Part shown: positions 32,196 to 41,957 of the stretch, in pieces
Layout of the letters: each line of letters starts with the position of its first letter
Position numbering within the stretch: the stretch's first letter is position 1
Source of the DNA: Desulfovibrio sp. ZJ369
GTDB taxonomy: Bacteria; Desulfobacterota; Desulfovibrionia; Desulfovibrionales; Desulfovibrionaceae
Length of the DNA: 64,000 nucleotides
Direction of reading: 5' to 3'
Assembly: GCF_011039085.1 (NCBI RefSeq)
Contig: NZ_JAAKEI010000002.1
Location: forward strand, 1 to 64,000
The notes under the pieces: model-generated
The model's input: the letters and a program-made list of their open reading frames with translations, nothing else
The model's database searches: none
What the model was told of the DNA's origin: nothing
Program-made: the position numbers and the translations under genes

Positions 32196-33095
32196 ATGCT
32201 GCTCGGCAAATACCATATCGTCATCTTCAAGGAAGGACGCAGCGGCAGCCGCAATCTGCGGATGCGCGGCTGGTTCGGCTTTGCGGCCTGCGTGCTGATC
32301 CTGGCGCTGATCGCCTGCAATGTGTGGCTGGCGCGCGCCTGGCTGCAATCGCGCCCTCTGGGCGACGAGCTCGCCAACGCGCAGCGCGTGCTTGAGGAAC
32401 AGCGCCGCCAGCTGGCCAATCTCACAGGCAGGATCTCGGCTGTGAGCCAGGACTTGCAGCGCGTGCAGCGTTTTGATTCCAAGCTGCGGGTCATGATGAA
32501 CATGGAAAAGGACCCTGCCGATGTGGGCGGCGGCATGGAGCGTTTGAGCGATTTTTCGCGCTCCTACCTGCCATTGCACCGGCAGGAGCTGGCTGCCCGC
32601 AAGATGCAGAATTTTCTGGCTTTGCTTTCCGAGTCCGTGCGTCTGGAGGAAGTCCGCCAGCAGGATCTTTTGCGCGCCCTGCGCGAAAACCGCGACGCGC
32701 TGGCCTCCATGCCGTCCATCTGGCCGGTGGTGGGTTTTGTGTCTTCCAGCTTCGGGGGGCGTTCCTCGCCGTTTGGCCGCGGCGGCCAGTTCCACAAGGG
32801 CCTGGACATCAGCAACCGCATGGGCACGCCGATCATGGCTCCTGCCCAGGGCACGGTGATTCTGGCCGGGCGTGACGGGGCCTACGGCAACAGTGTGGAA
32901 ATCAACCACGGCGGCGGCATCATTACCAAGTACGGGCACATGCAGCGTTTTTCCGTGCAGAACGGCCAATGGGTCAAACGCGGCGAAGTCATCGGCTATA
33001 TCGGCATGAGCGGCCGCACCACCGGGCCGCATCTGCACTATGAGGTGCGCCTGAACGGCGTGCCGGTCAATCCCATGCGTTATATTCTGGAATGA
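32196..33095 (+). CDS. M23-family peptidoglycan endopeptidase, membrane-anchored
   Basis: This 299-aa protein has one N-terminal transmembrane helix (residues 27-47), a coiled-coil stretch (about 55-100) and a C-terminal LytM/M23 domain. Zinc ligands are visible as FHKGLD (HxxxD) and HLHYEV (HxH); a further His lies in KYGHM. Enzymes of this type cleave peptide crosslinks in peptidoglycan or activate amidases. The N-terminal motif KYHIVIFKEGRSGSRNLRMRG precedes the helix. The mRNA appears leaderless. Conserved zinc ligands suggest an active enzyme. Confidence 0.88.
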   Translation: MLLGKYHIVIFKEGRSGSRNLRMRGWFGFAACVLILALIACNVWLARAWLQSRPLGDELANAQRVLEEQRRQLANLTGRISAVSQDLQRVQRFDSKLRVMMNMEKDPADVGGGMERLSDFSRSYLPLHRQELAARKMQNFLALLSESVRLEEVRQQDLLRALRENRDALASMPSIWPVVGFVSSSFGGRSSPFGRGGQFHKGLDISNRMGTPIMAPAQGTVILAGRDGAYGNSVEINHGGGIITKYGHMQRFSVQNGQWVKRGEVIGYIGMSGRTTGPHLHYEVRLNGVPVNPMRYILE

Positions 33096-33203
33096 CAAAG
33101 CAGGCCTTTTCCTCCGGCGGCTCTCCCGCGGCCGTGCTGAAAAGCGTTGCGCGCCGCATTTTCTTTTTCTTCCTCCCGACATTTCCGCATCCGGCATTAG
33201 CTG

Positions 33204-33233
33204 TTGCACTACGGGGATAGCCTGGTCTATACT
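33204..33233 (+). promoter_or_regulatory. Probable promoter of transporter-desulfidase operon
   Basis: TTGCAC at 33204-33209 and TATACT at 33228-33233 are separated by 18 bp, about 85 bp upstream of the transporter ATG. The -10 is strong and the -35 is partial. Confidence 0.5.
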
Positions 33234-33317
33234 GCCTCTGCAGTGTCTCTGGGCTGGATCCATGCGCCTGCGGAGCTGGGGCGGCGCGTTCATCATTCAA
33301 CAACGGGGAGTGCCCAA

Positions 33318-34523
33318 ATGGCCAAGACAGGTAACGCATCCCTTATTCTCAAATTGCTGGCCGGGCTGATCATCGGCGCGCTGCTGGGTTTTGTGGCCAA
33401 CGAGTCGGTCATGGACGTGGTGGTTTCCGCCCGGCATATTTTCGGTCAGATCATCTTCTTTCTGGTGCCTCTCGTGATTGTGGGCTTCATTACTCCGGCC
33501 ATCGTGCGCCTGGGCCGCAACGCCAGCAAAATTCTGGTGACGGCCGTGTGCCTGGCCTACGTTTCCTCTGTGGGCGCCGCGCTTTTTTCCATGTTCTCTG
33601 GCTATCTGATCATACCGCATCTTTCCATCGCCACCCAGACGGAAAATTTGCGCAGCCTGCCGGAAATGGTCTTTCGTCTGGATATTCCGCCGCTGTTCAG
33701 CGTCATGAGCGCGTTGATCACCGCGCTTTTCTTCGGCCTGGGCATCGCCTGGACCAAGTCCGAAACCCTGAGCAGGATTTTCATGGAATTGGAGCGCGTG
33801 GTGACCTGGCTGGTGACCAGGGTGCTGATCCCCATTCTGCCCTTTTTCGTGGGCCTTTCCTTCATGGGTCTGGCCTATGAGGGCTCGCTGACCAGGCATC
33901 TGCCCGTTTTCGTGAGCATGGTGCTTCTGGTGATCGTGGGTCACTTCATCTGGCTCGCGCTGCTCTACGGCATCGGCGGCGCGGTTTCCGGGCGCAATCC
34001 TTCCAGGATTTTCCGCTACTATGCGCCGGCCTATCTGACGGCAGTGGGCACCATGTCCAGCGCGGCCACCCTGCCCGTGGCCCTGGAGTGCGCGCGCCGC
34101 TCGCCCGTGCTCAGCAAGACGATGGTGGAATTCATGGTGCCGTTGGGAGCCACTGTGCATTTGTGCGGTTCCGTGCTCACGGAGACCTTTTTCTGCATGA
34201 CCATCAGCCTGATGCTTTACGGCACGCTGCCTTCGCTGGGCACCATGCTGCTGTTCTGCGTCTTGCTCGGCATTTTTGCGGTGGGCGCGCCCGGCGTGCC
34301 CGGCGGCACAGTGGTGGCCTCGCTGGGCATTGTGACCGGCGTGCTGGGTTTCGATCAGACCGGCGTGGCTCTTTTAATCGCTATTTTCGCCCTTCAGGAC
34401 AGCTTCGGCACGGCCTGCAACGTCACCGGCGACGGGGCCCTGACCCTGATGCTGGAGGGGCTTTTCAACCGCCACGGCGAGCTCGGGCCCCTGCAGAGCC
34501 CGCAGGACATGGAGAATGCATGA
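33318..34523 (+). CDS. DAACS-family dicarboxylate/amino acid:cation symporter
   Basis: This 401-aa polytopic protein of the GltP/SstT/DctA family couples uptake of an acidic or small neutral amino acid to Na+ or H+. Family hallmarks are the serine-rich TMSSAATLPVALE hairpin, PLGATVHLCGSVLTETFF and GAPGVPGGTVVASLGI. GGGGAG precedes the ATG by seven bases. It overlaps the next gene by ATGA. Pairing with a cysteine desulfidase-family enzyme suggests that the substrate is cysteine or serine, but this is inference. Confidence 0.85.
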   Translation: MAKTGNASLILKLLAGLIIGALLGFVANESVMDVVVSARHIFGQIIFFLVPLVIVGFITPAIVRLGRNASKILVTAVCLAYVSSVGAALFSMFSGYLIIPHLSIATQTENLRSLPEMVFRLDIPPLFSVMSALITALFFGLGIAWTKSETLSRIFMELERVVTWLVTRVLIPILPFFVGLSFMGLAYEGSLTRHLPVFVSMVLLVIVGHFIWLALLYGIGGAVSGRNPSRIFRYYAPAYLTAVGTMSSAATLPVALECARRSPVLSKTMVEFMVPLGATVHLCGSVLTETFFCMTISLMLYGTLPSLGTMLLFCVLLGIFAVGAPGVPGGTVVASLGIVTGVLGFDQTGVALLIAIFALQDSFGTACNVTGDGALTLMLEGLFNRHGELGPLQSPQDMENA

Positions 34524-35806
34524 GTTGTTCACGACAAGCCTTTCTTGATTTGCTGCATCAGGAAGTGGTGCCCGCCCTGGGCTGCACCGAGCCCATTGCC
34601 GTGGCCCTCGCGGCGGCCAGGGCGGCTGAAACCCTGGGGCGGCCGCCCGATCGCCTGACTGTGGAGGTCAGCGCCAATCTGCTCAAGAACGGCATGGGCG
34701 TCATGGTGCCCGGCGCCGGCGAGACGGGCCTGGCTATCGCGGCCGCTGTGGGAGCATTGGGCGGCAAAAGCGGGCTCGGCCTGGAATGTCTGCGGGATCT
34801 GACCCCGGAGCAGGTGGCGCGGGCCAAAGACATGGTCAGGACCGGCAAGGTGGAACTCAAACTGCCGGACAATGATCTGCTGCTTTTCTGCACCGTGACG
34901 GCCGTCAGTGGCGCGGACACGGCCACGGCCGAGCTGCGGGACAGTCATGCCAACATCACCCGGGTCTGGCGCGGGCAGGAGCTGATCTTTGAAAAAAAAC
35001 GGAGCGCCGGGGCCGACGGCCAGGCCGCGGACGGGGCAGCCTGGCCCCTGACGCTGGCGGGCATCCATGCCTTTGCCACCACGGCGCCCCTGGAGGAAAT
35101 ATCCTTTATTCTGGAAGCCGCGCGCATGAACCGCCAGGTGGCCGAGGAAGGTCTCAAAACCCAGTACGGTCTGGCCGTGGGCAAGAGCATGGACGCCCGG
35201 ATCCGGCAGCAAATGCTCTCCGACGACATGCCCAGCTTTGCGATCAAGCTCACGGCCGCGGCCGCGGACGCGCGCATGGCCGGGGTGATGATGCCGGTGA
35301 TGAGCAATTCCGGCAGCGGCAATCAGGGCATCACCTGCACCATGCCGGTGGTGGCCTGCGCCATCCGTCTGGAAAAGAGCGACGAGGAGCTGGCCAGGGC
35401 CCTGATCGTGAGCCATTTGGTCTCCATTCACATCAAGCACCACCTGGGGCGGCTCTCGGCTCACTGCGGCGCAATGGTGGCGGCCACGGCCGCGGCCTGC
35501 GGCATTGCCCTGCTCCTGGGCGGCGGGCTCAGGGAAATGGAAATGACCGTGCGCAATATGGTGGGCAATATGGCGGGCATGATCTGCGACGGGGCCAAAA
35601 GTTCCTGCGCGCTCAAGGTGGCTTCAGCCGTGGGCGCGGGCATTCAGGCCGCCATGCTGGCCATGAGCGGCTCGGCCGTGCCCGGCAATGAAGGTATTGT
35701 GGATGAGGACATTGAAACCTGCATCGCCAATCTGGGGCGTTTGGGCTCCACGGGCATGCGCGAGACGGATAAGGTGATTTTGGATATCATGCTGCATAAA
35801 ACCTAG
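34520..35806 (+). CDS. CyuA/CdsB-family L-cysteine desulfidase (UPF0597)
   Basis: This 428-aa protein belongs to the family of archaeal L-cysteine desulfidase and E. coli CyuA (YhaM). These use an oxygen-sensitive [4Fe-4S] centre to release sulfide, ammonia and pyruvate from cysteine; related enzymes deaminate serine. Conserved cysteines are visible as ALGCTEP (C22), GITCTMPV and ICDGAKSSCALK. The stop-start overlap with the transporter gene suggests uptake and breakdown of one substrate. The TAG stop is supplied by a double palindromic element shared with gatA. Confidence 0.82.
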   Translation: MSCSRQAFLDLLHQEVVPALGCTEPIAVALAAARAAETLGRPPDRLTVEVSANLLKNGMGVMVPGAGETGLAIAAAVGALGGKSGLGLECLRDLTPEQVARAKDMVRTGKVELKLPDNDLLLFCTVTAVSGADTATAELRDSHANITRVWRGQELIFEKKRSAGADGQAADGAAWPLTLAGIHAFATTAPLEEISFILEAARMNRQVAEEGLKTQYGLAVGKSMDARIRQQMLSDDMPSFAIKLTAAAADARMAGVMMPVMSNSGSGNQGITCTMPVVACAIRLEKSDEELARALIVSHLVSIHIKHHLGRLSAHCGAMVAATAAACGIALLLGGGLREMEMTVRNMVGNMAGMICDGAKSSCALKVASAVGAGIQAAMLAMSGSAVPGNEGIVDEDIETCIANLGRLGSTGMRETDKVILDIMLHKT

Positions 35807-35866
35807 AGCGGTTTGCTGATTTCATGAGCAAACCGCTCTGGCTGATTTCATGGGCAAAATGCTCTA
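35804..35866. repeat. Double palindromic element shared by two convergent stops
   Basis: It starts TAGAGCGGTTTGCTGATTTC, runs to ATGAGCAAACCGCTCT, and is followed by a half copy, GGCTGATTTCATGGGCAAAA then TGCTCTA. The left TAG ends the desulfidase gene and the right CTA is the reverse complement of the gatA stop. Confidence 0.88.
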
Positions 35867-37324
35867 GATCTGCGGCCGGCCTATGTGGGGCAGGGCGCGC
35901 TCCAGGGCGTGCCCGATGCTGAGCAGATCCGCTTCTTCGAAGGCTTTGCCGATCAATTGCAGGCCAACGGGCATCCCGCTTTCCCTGCCCAGGCCCGCGG
36001 GCAGGGCCAGACCCGGCAGGCCCGAGAGGTTGAGCGAAAGGGTATAGGCGTCCATGAGATACATTTGCAGGGGATCGGCCGTGTGACTGCCCAGATCCCA
36101 GGCCGTCACCGGCGAGACAGGGGCGCAGAGCGCGTCGCAGAGCTCCAGAGCGGCCAGATACTCGTCGCGGATCAGGCGGCGCACCTGCGCGGCCTTGCGG
36201 TAGTAAGCGTCATAGTAGCCTGAGGAAAGCACATACGCCCCGAGCATGATACGGCGCTTGACCTCCTGGCCGAAGCCTTCGGAGCGGGACTTGACGTAGA
36301 GCTCCTCCAGGTTTTTGACGTTGGCGGCGCGGCGGCCGTAGCGCACGCCGTCAAAGCGGGCCAGGTTGGAGCTGGCTTCGGCCATGGCGATAATGTAATA
36401 GGTCGCAATGGCCGCATCCGTATGCGGCAGGCTCACTTCCACCAGTTCCGCGCCCTGGTCGCGCGCCTTTTGCAGGGCGGCGTCGCAGGCCGCGCGCACC
36501 TCCGGCGTCAGACCGTCCTTGAAAAATTCCCTGGGCAGGCCCAGGCGCACGCCCTTGAGATCACAACGGGTCAGGGCCGCGGCATAGTCCTGCACAGGCC
36601 GCGGGTCGCTGGTGGCGTCACGCGGATCGTGCCCGGCGATCACCGTCAGCACCCGGGCGCAATCTTCCACGCTGCGGGCCAGAGGCCCGATTTGATCCAG
36701 TGAGGAACCGTAGGCAATCAGCCCGTAGCGCGACACCCGGCCATAGGTGGGCTTGATGCCCACGCAGCCGCAGAGCGAGGCGGGCTGGCGGATGGAGCCG
36801 CCCGTATCGCTTCCCAGAGAGGCAAAGCATTGCCCGGCGGCCACTGAAGCGGCGGAGCCGCCCGATGAGCCGCCCGGCGTTTTGGCCGTATTCCAGGGAT
36901 TGCGGGTTTTTTTGTAGGCGGAATTTTCCGTGCCCGATCCCATGGCGAATTCATCCAGATTGGCTTTGCCCAGAATCACGGCCCCGGCCGCGCGCAGCTT
37001 CTCCACCACAAAGGCGTCATAGATGGGCGTGAATCCTTCCAGAATGCGCGAACCCGCGGTGGTGGCGAGGCCTTTGGTGGAGAGCGCATCCTTGAGCGTC
37101 ACGGGCACGCCCCAGAGCGGCAGCGCCGGATCTGGCCCCTGCCGGTCAAGCTCTGCCGCGCGGCTGCGCGCGCCGTCAGCGTCCACCGTGAGCATGGCTG
37201 CGATTTCGGGCTCTGTGGCAGCCATGCGTTCCAGGCAGGCAGCGGTTGTTTCCGCGGCGCTGAGTTCCTTTTTTTGCAGGGCCGTGGCCACTGCCGTGAG
37301 CGAGAGTGAACAGATGTCGGTCAT
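35864..37324 (-). CDS. gatA: Asp/Glu-tRNA amidotransferase subunit A
   Basis: GatA (486 aa) is the amidase of the complex that converts mischarged Glu-tRNAGln and/or Asp-tRNAAsn. The amidase-signature residues are in [11 protein letters not shown] (catalytic Lys), [12 protein letters not shown] (cis-Ser) and [13 protein letters not shown] (nucleophile). AGGA lies five bases before the ATG. It follows gatC by 64 bp on the same strand. gatB is not in the window. Confidence 0.95.
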   Translation of the reverse strand: MTDICSLSLTAVATALQKKELSAAETTAACLERMAATEPEIAAMLTVDADGARSRAAELDRQGPDPALPLWGVPVTLKDALSTKGLATTAGSRILEGFTPIYDAFVVEKLRAAGAVILGKANLDEFAMGSGTENSAYKKTRNPWNTAKTPGGSSGGSAASVAAGQCFASLGSDTGGSIRQPASLCGCVGIKPTYGRVSRYGLIAYGSSLDQIGPLARSVEDCARVLTVIAGHDPRDATSDPRPVQDYAAALTRCDLKGVRLGLPREFFKDGLTPEVRAACDAALQKARDQGAELVEVSLPHTDAAIATYYIIAMAEASSNLARFDGVRYGRRAANVKNLEELYVKSRSEGFGQEVKRRIMLGAYVLSSGYYDAYYRKAAQVRRLIRDEYLAALELCDALCAPVSPVTAWDLGSHTADPLQMYLMDAYTLSLNLSGLPGLALPAGLGRESGMPVGLQLIGKAFEEADLLSIGHALERALPHIGRPQI

Positions 37325-37388
37325 GCGTATCCTGCCTGGAGCTGAAAATATGTCGGGCCATCAGGGCTCTTGCCGCAACGATTCGAGC

Positions 37389-37685
37389 CTACACGATTCT
37401 CGGAACAATGAAGTATTCCCCGTCCTGCTCCGGCGCGTTGGCCAGCACTTCCTGTCGTGTGCGGCGGTTGACGGCCTGATCCTCCCGCCCCGGGGCCGCG
37501 TGCTGCGCCGGGCTGTACAAGGGCTCCACATTTTCGGTGTCCACCTGAGCGAGCACGTCCATATAGCCCAGGATATCCCCGAACTGGCGGGCAAACAGGG
37601 CCTGTTCTTCCGCACTGACGCTCAGGCGGGAAAGCGCAGCCATGTGGGCCACTTCTTCGGGGCTGATGGTTTTGTTTTCTGCCAT
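37389..37685 (-). CDS. gatC: Asp/Glu-tRNA amidotransferase subunit C
   Basis: GatC (98 aa) stabilises the GatA subunit of the transamidosome. ISPEEVAHMAALSRLSVSAEE and the C-terminal YFIVPRIV are characteristic. I chose the ATG at 37685, which has AAGGA eight bases upstream; an ATG nine bases earlier is too close to that site. It heads a gatC-gatA operon. Confidence 0.92.
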   Translation of the reverse strand: MAENKTISPEEVAHMAALSRLSVSAEEQALFARQFGDILGYMDVLAQVDTENVEPLYSPAQHAAPGREDQAVNRRTRQEVLANAPEQDGEYFIVPRIV

Positions 37686-37753
37686 TGCTTTCATCCTTTG
37701 TCTGTACGGCGCGCCGGCGGCTGACGCCATATAACTCTAAGCGTTACACGGTG

Positions 37754-39157
37754 CTAGCGGGCCGGGGCCGGCGGCCTTGCGGGCAGGCGCAGCTTGTAGG
37801 AAGGCTGCGGCGTGGCGCTCAGGGGCAGGACGCCGCTTGCCGGGGTCTGGGTCTGAGGCGCGGCGGGCGTTATGCCCGGAGCCTGGGGGTTGCCTTCGGC
37901 GTCCACGGCCGGAAGGCCCTGCATACGCAGCGCGGCCCGTTGCAACACGTCGGATCGGGCCTGGCTGAATTGCTCCAGGTTGAGCGGGGTCATGCCCGCG
38001 GCCGAAGCCTGAAACAGAAAGAGCTTCTGATGCGCCACGCCCGTGCTGTCCCAGGTGATGGGAGCCATGCCCCAGATCATCCGGGCCGCGCGCCCGGCGC
38101 GCGCGGTTATTTCCGGCGAAGTCAGGCGGGAAGTAATCCCCAGCGAGGCGGCAAAGCGCGTGAAATCATAGCCCAGGGCCACCCAGAGGTCAGTGCCCGG
38201 AGCTTGCAGGGCGCGCGGAGCCTGTGCGGCATTCCATGCGCCGGGGAACACGGCCAGGGCATATTTTTCCGCATTGGGCGCCAGCTTGCCGGAGAGGCTC
38301 TGCTCCCAGAGGGTCGTGCCCAGCAGCACCAGACGATCCTCGCCGTTGTACAGCAGGCTGGTGGTCAGCATATCCATGTTTTTCCAGGAGTCGGGCAAAA
38401 AGAGGGCCTCAAAGGCCGTCTGGGGAATGGGCGCGCCGCTGCCCTCGGCCTGGGCGGCGTTGATCAGCGGCGCCACAGCGTCGCTCCAGGAGCTGGGGTT
38501 TGCCGGATCATACGAGGCTTTTTGCAAAACCATGTTCCGGGCGGCCAGGCTTTGCTCCAGCAGGCCGGTCATGCGCGCGCCGTAGGCGTCGCTCGGATAA
38601 AAGGCTCCATAGGCGCGGATGTTCAGGCCGTTGGTGGCAAAAGCGATCAGGGTGTCGATCTGATCCTGCGGGCTGGGGAAAAACCGCCAGGCCCTGGCCC
38701 CCTCGTCGCCCTGTTCCAGGGAAGGCAAAAAAGTGAAAAAAGCGCGTTGTTCCGTGGCCCTGGCCGCGCGGGCCTGGGCATAGCCGCGGGCCTGCAGCGG
38801 GCCGCCCACCACGGCGCATTCCGAAGGCAGGGCGGTCAGCCGGGCCAGCCAGTCCGGAGCTTCGGTATTGACCATCTCAAGACGCGGCTTGCTGGCCCCG
38901 CCAGTCAGCTCGCGCATGGCCAACTGCGCGCCGCGCCTGATTTTGTTGGCAATGGGCGCGTACGGGCCGGAAGCGGGCAGAGCCAGCACAATGCAAGGCC
39001 CGGCCTTCGGCATGGGCGTCGCGGGCGTGAGCGGCCCGGCTGCGCGCTTGCCGAAGGGCATCTGGCAGGCGGCAAGCATGAACAGCGCGGCCAGACTGAC
39101 GAAGGCCGCGAAAAGGGCAGGGGGGCTGAAAGGCACAGGACGAGGCAGGGTAGGCAT
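37754..39157 (-). CDS. LppC/LpoA-like periplasmic lipoprotein
   Basis: This 467-aa lipoprotein has a signal sequence ending in the lipobox LAAC, followed by a type-1 periplasmic-binding fold (IVLALPASGPYAPIANKIRRGAQLAM, then YGAFYPSDAYGARM). It resembles the penicillin-binding protein activator (LppC/LpoA) family, and also amino-acid ABC transporter binding proteins. No ABC transporter genes are adjacent, which favours the first view. GAGGAG lies five bases before the ATG. The C-terminus is Pro/Gln-rich. Confidence 0.7.
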   Translation of the reverse strand: MPTLPRPVPFSPPALFAAFVSLAALFMLAACQMPFGKRAAGPLTPATPMPKAGPCIVLALPASGPYAPIANKIRRGAQLAMRELTGGASKPRLEMVNTEAPDWLARLTALPSECAVVGGPLQARGYAQARAARATEQRAFFTFLPSLEQGDEGARAWRFFPSPQDQIDTLIAFATNGLNIRAYGAFYPSDAYGARMTGLLEQSLAARNMVLQKASYDPANPSSWSDAVAPLINAAQAEGSGAPIPQTAFEALFLPDSWKNMDMLTTSLLYNGEDRLVLLGTTLWEQSLSGKLAPNAEKYALAVFPGAWNAAQAPRALQAPGTDLWVALGYDFTRFAASLGITSRLTSPEITARAGRAARMIWGMAPITWDSTGVAHQKLFLFQASAAGMTPLNLEQFSQARSDVLQRAALRMQGLPAVDAEGNPQAPGITPAAPQTQTPASGVLPLSATPQPSYKLRLPARPPAPAR

Positions 39158-39336
39158 GGCGGCTCCTCGTAGCGTATTTTCTGCTTGAGAGTCTCTCATT
39201 TCAATCGGAATGCCGCGGGAACAAAGCGCCGGGCAACAGACAGCCGGACGGATCCTCTGTGCCGCCGGCAAGGCTCAGGGCGCGCCCGCGGCCGCCGAAA
39301 CGGCATGGTCAGGGACGCGGCAGGCGCTTTGATCAT

Positions 39337-39372
39337 AAAAAAAGGCCCGACCGTATCGGTCAGACCTTTTTT
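39337..39372 (-). terminator. Rho-independent terminator of dnaK
   Basis: On the minus strand AAAGGTCTGACCG pairs with CGGTCGGGCCTTT around a 3-nt loop, followed by a run of T, 40 bp after the dnaK stop. A-rich and T-rich flanks on both sides make it bidirectional in appearance. Confidence 0.85.
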
Positions 39373-39411
39373 AGTACAGCATACGCGTGCTGGCAAGCCG
39401 GTCACGTCGTC

Positions 39412-41355
39412 TTATTTCTTCACTTCCGTGTAATCGGCGTCCACCACGTCGTCGTTGCCGGAATTGCCGGCATTGGCGGAACCGCCCGCGGCCCCCGCGC
39501 CTGCGCCGAAGTCGGCGCCTTGCTGGCCGCCCGCGGCTCCGGCGTTCTGCTGGGCCTGCTGCTGGTAGAGCTGTTCAGCCAACTTGTGCGAAGCCTTGGC
39601 CAGTTCCTCGGTGGCGTTTTTAATGGCCGCGGCGTCCTCGCCTTCCATCAGCTTGCGCAGTGAGGCGATTTTACCTTCAATGTCGCTCTTCACGGACGCG
39701 TCCGCCTTGTCGCCGAGATCGGTCAGGGATTTTTCCGTGCCGTAAATCAGGCTGTCGGCATGGTTGCGGGCTTCGATCAGCTCCTGTTTCTTTTTGTCGT
39801 CGCTGGCGTGGGCCTCGGCCTCGCGCACCAGGCGCTGAATGTCCTGCTCGGAGAGGCCGGAGGAAGCCGTGATCTTGATGGACTGTTCCTTGCCCGTGCC
39901 CATGTCCTTGGCCGAGACATTGACGATGCCGTTGGCGTCGATATCGAACGAGACCTCGATCTGCGGCACGCCGCGCGGCGCCGGGGGGATGCCGGTCAGG
40001 TCAAAGCGGGCCAGGGTCATATTGTCGTTGGCCATGGGGCGTTCGCCCTGCAGCACATGGATGGAAACCGAGGGCTGATTGTCCGCGGCAGTGGTGAAAA
40101 TCTGACTTTTGCGCGTGGGGATGGTGGTGTTGCGCTCAATAAGCCTGGTGAACACGCCGCCCATGGTTTCAATGCCCAGGGAAAGCGGGGTCACGTCGAG
40201 CAGCAGCACGTCCTTCACGTCGCCGCTGAGGATGCCGCCCTGAATGGCCGCGCCCATGGCCACCACTTCGTCGGGATTCACGGAGCGGTTGGGCTCCTTG
40301 CCGAAAAAGTCGCTGACCACTTTCTGAATCAGGGGCATGCGGGTCATGCCGCCCACCAGGATGACTTCGTCAATCTGCCCGGGCTCAAGCCCGGCGTCGG
40401 TCAGCGCCTTGTTGCAGGGCTCAATGGTGCGATCCGCGAGATCGCGCACCAGAGATTCCAGCCTGGCCCTGCTGAGTTTGATCAGCAGATGCTTGGGGCC
40501 GTTCTGATCCGCAGTGATGAAGGGCAGATTGATTTCTGTCTCCATAGCTGTGGACAAATCTTTCTTGGCCTTTTCCGCGGCTTCTTTCAAGCGCTGCAGG
40601 GCCATGCTGTCCTTGGAAAGATCGATGCCGTTTTCTTTTTTGAATTCTTCAACCAGCCAGTTGATGATCCGCTGGTCGAAATCTTCACCGCCCAGGAAGG
40701 TGTCGCCGTTGGTGGCGCGCACTTCCACGACGTTGTCGCCCACTTCCAGAATGGAAATATCAAACGTGCCGCCGCCCAGGTCGAAGACCGCGATTTTTTC
40801 ATTGGCCTTTTTGTCCGAACCGTAGGCCAGGGAAGCGGCTGTGGGCTCGTTGATGATCCGCTTGACCTCAAGACCGGCGATGCGCCCCGCATCCTTGGTG
40901 GCCTGACGCTGGGCGTCGTTAAAGTAGGCGGGCACGGTGATCACGGCTTCAGTCACCGGCTCGCCCAGGTAGGCCTCGGCGTCGGCCTTGAGCTTGGCCA
41001 GGATCATGGCGGAAATCTCAGGCGCGCTGTAGACGCGGCCATCGACTTCCACGCCGGCGTCGTCATTGGGGGCCTTGGTAATGGCATAGGGCGAATGTTC
41101 TTTCCAGCGATCCACTTCGGGGCTGTCATATTTGCGGCCCATAAGGCGCTTGATGGCGAAAATGGTACGCTTGGGATTGGTCACGGCCTGGCGCTTGGCG
41201 ATTTCGCCCACCAGCCGCTCCTTATCAGTGAAAGCCACCACGGAAGGCGTGGTGCGGCCGCCCTCGGGATTGGTGACGCATTTGGGGTCTTTGCCCTCCA
41301 TGACGTACACGCAGGAGTTGGTGGTGCCAAGGTCAATGCCGATAATTTTTGACAT
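39412..41355 (-). CDS. dnaK: Chaperone protein DnaK (Hsp70)
   Basis: DnaK (647 aa, normal length) folds and protects proteins using ATP. It starts [18 protein letters not shown], has the ATPase phosphate loop [14 protein letters not shown] and the hinge region [17 protein letters not shown], and ends with the acidic lid tail [20 protein letters not shown] lies eight bases before the ATG. I saw no CIRCE inverted repeat upstream. grpE is not adjacent. Confidence 0.97.
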   Translation of the reverse strand: MSKIIGIDLGTTNSCVYVMEGKDPKCVTNPEGGRTTPSVVAFTDKERLVGEIAKRQAVTNPKRTIFAIKRLMGRKYDSPEVDRWKEHSPYAITKAPNDDAGVEVDGRVYSAPEISAMILAKLKADAEAYLGEPVTEAVITVPAYFNDAQRQATKDAGRIAGLEVKRIINEPTAASLAYGSDKKANEKIAVFDLGGGTFDISILEVGDNVVEVRATNGDTFLGGEDFDQRIINWLVEEFKKENGIDLSKDSMALQRLKEAAEKAKKDLSTAMETEINLPFITADQNGPKHLLIKLSRARLESLVRDLADRTIEPCNKALTDAGLEPGQIDEVILVGGMTRMPLIQKVVSDFFGKEPNRSVNPDEVVAMGAAIQGGILSGDVKDVLLLDVTPLSLGIETMGGVFTRLIERNTTIPTRKSQIFTTAADNQPSVSIHVLQGERPMANDNMTLARFDLTGIPPAPRGVPQIEVSFDIDANGIVNVSAKDMGTGKEQSIKITASSGLSEQDIQRLVREAEAHASDDKKKQELIEARNHADSLIYGTEKSLTDLGDKADASVKSDIEGKIASLRKLMEGEDAAAIKNATEELAKASHKLAEQLYQQQAQQNAGAAGGQQGADFGAGAGAAGGSANAGNSGNDDVVDADYTEVKK

Positions 41356-41514
41356 ATGTGTGTCCTCCTCAGGGAATATGGTCAGGCCTGGCGGAGCGTT
41401 ACCCCGCTGCGCGCAGCAAAAGCGCTCATTCTGCTGCGGATGAATCCGCGCGGATCTGCCCGTTGCGGGCCGTTTGGACGTCCGCGGGCCAAAGCGGACG
41501 CCGCACTGCGCCTC

Positions 41515-41662
41515 TAGAGCATTTTGCTTTTGAAATTATTCAATTTCAAAAGCGGCGCTGCCATCATTTCGCCTGAAAAGCGTGGTTTTCAGGCTCATTC
41601 GGCGCGGGCGTCCGCTCCGCGGCCGCCAGAGCGGTTGCCGTTTTCAACAGCAAACCGCTCTA
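41515..41662. repeat. 148-bp composite repeat, copy 2
   Basis: It matches the copy at 29947-30113 almost base for base, apart from an 18-bp deletion (a CCCGCAAGCGGG mini-hairpin in copy 1) and a single-base indel. Both ends are TAGAGC/GCTCTA. It is followed by A, so the sequence reads TAA after the terminal TA. Confidence 0.88.
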
Positions 41663-41832
41663 ATGCTGGCAACGTGCGCCGCGCGAGCAATAAAATAAGG
41701 CTTCCTGTGGGCGCGTCCAGTGCCGGAGAAAGATTTTTACAAAAAAACCTCTTTTTTTGCAGGGAGCCGATGCATGTTTTCTGAGCAAGAAGAGGAGGGA
41801 AATTTTCAACAAGTGCCGACGCCCCGCGCAGT

Positions 41833-41867
41833 GAGAGCGTGTTGCTCATTTCATTGGCAACACGCTC
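41833..41867. repeat. Palindromic TAGAGC-family element
   Basis: AGAGCGTGTTGCTCATTTCA continues to TTGGCAACACGCTCT, a 35-nt copy with a compensating G-C change in both arms (GTG/CAC). This suggests that base pairing is conserved. Confidence 0.75.
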
Positions 41868-41943
41868 TCACGTCGGGGGATTTCTGGCTGTAGCGGCTCT
41901 CACGAGCCGCGCCACAGGCGGGTTTCTGCTTCATCAAGACTGC

Positions 41944-41957
41944 AGCAAAACGCTCTA
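41944..41957. repeat. Half palindromic element at chemoreceptor stop
   Basis: AGCAAAACGCTCTA is the right half of the short palindrome. The terminal CTA is the reverse complement of the TAG stop of the chemoreceptor gene. Confidence 0.65.

Larger units (their letters stand above)
41356..41954. other. 599-bp region upstream of dnaK with composite and short repeats
   Basis: It contains the 148-bp composite repeat (41515-41662), a short palindrome (41833-41867) and a half-element at the chemoreceptor stop. The dnaK promoter must lie in the 160 bp next to its start, but I cannot identify it. No gene is evident. Confidence 0.5.

Noticed and set aside
41356-41520. CIRCE or sigma-32 promoter for dnaK
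   Set aside because: I saw no TTAGCACTC-N9-GAGTGCTAA repeat and no convincing heat-shock -35/-10 pair.
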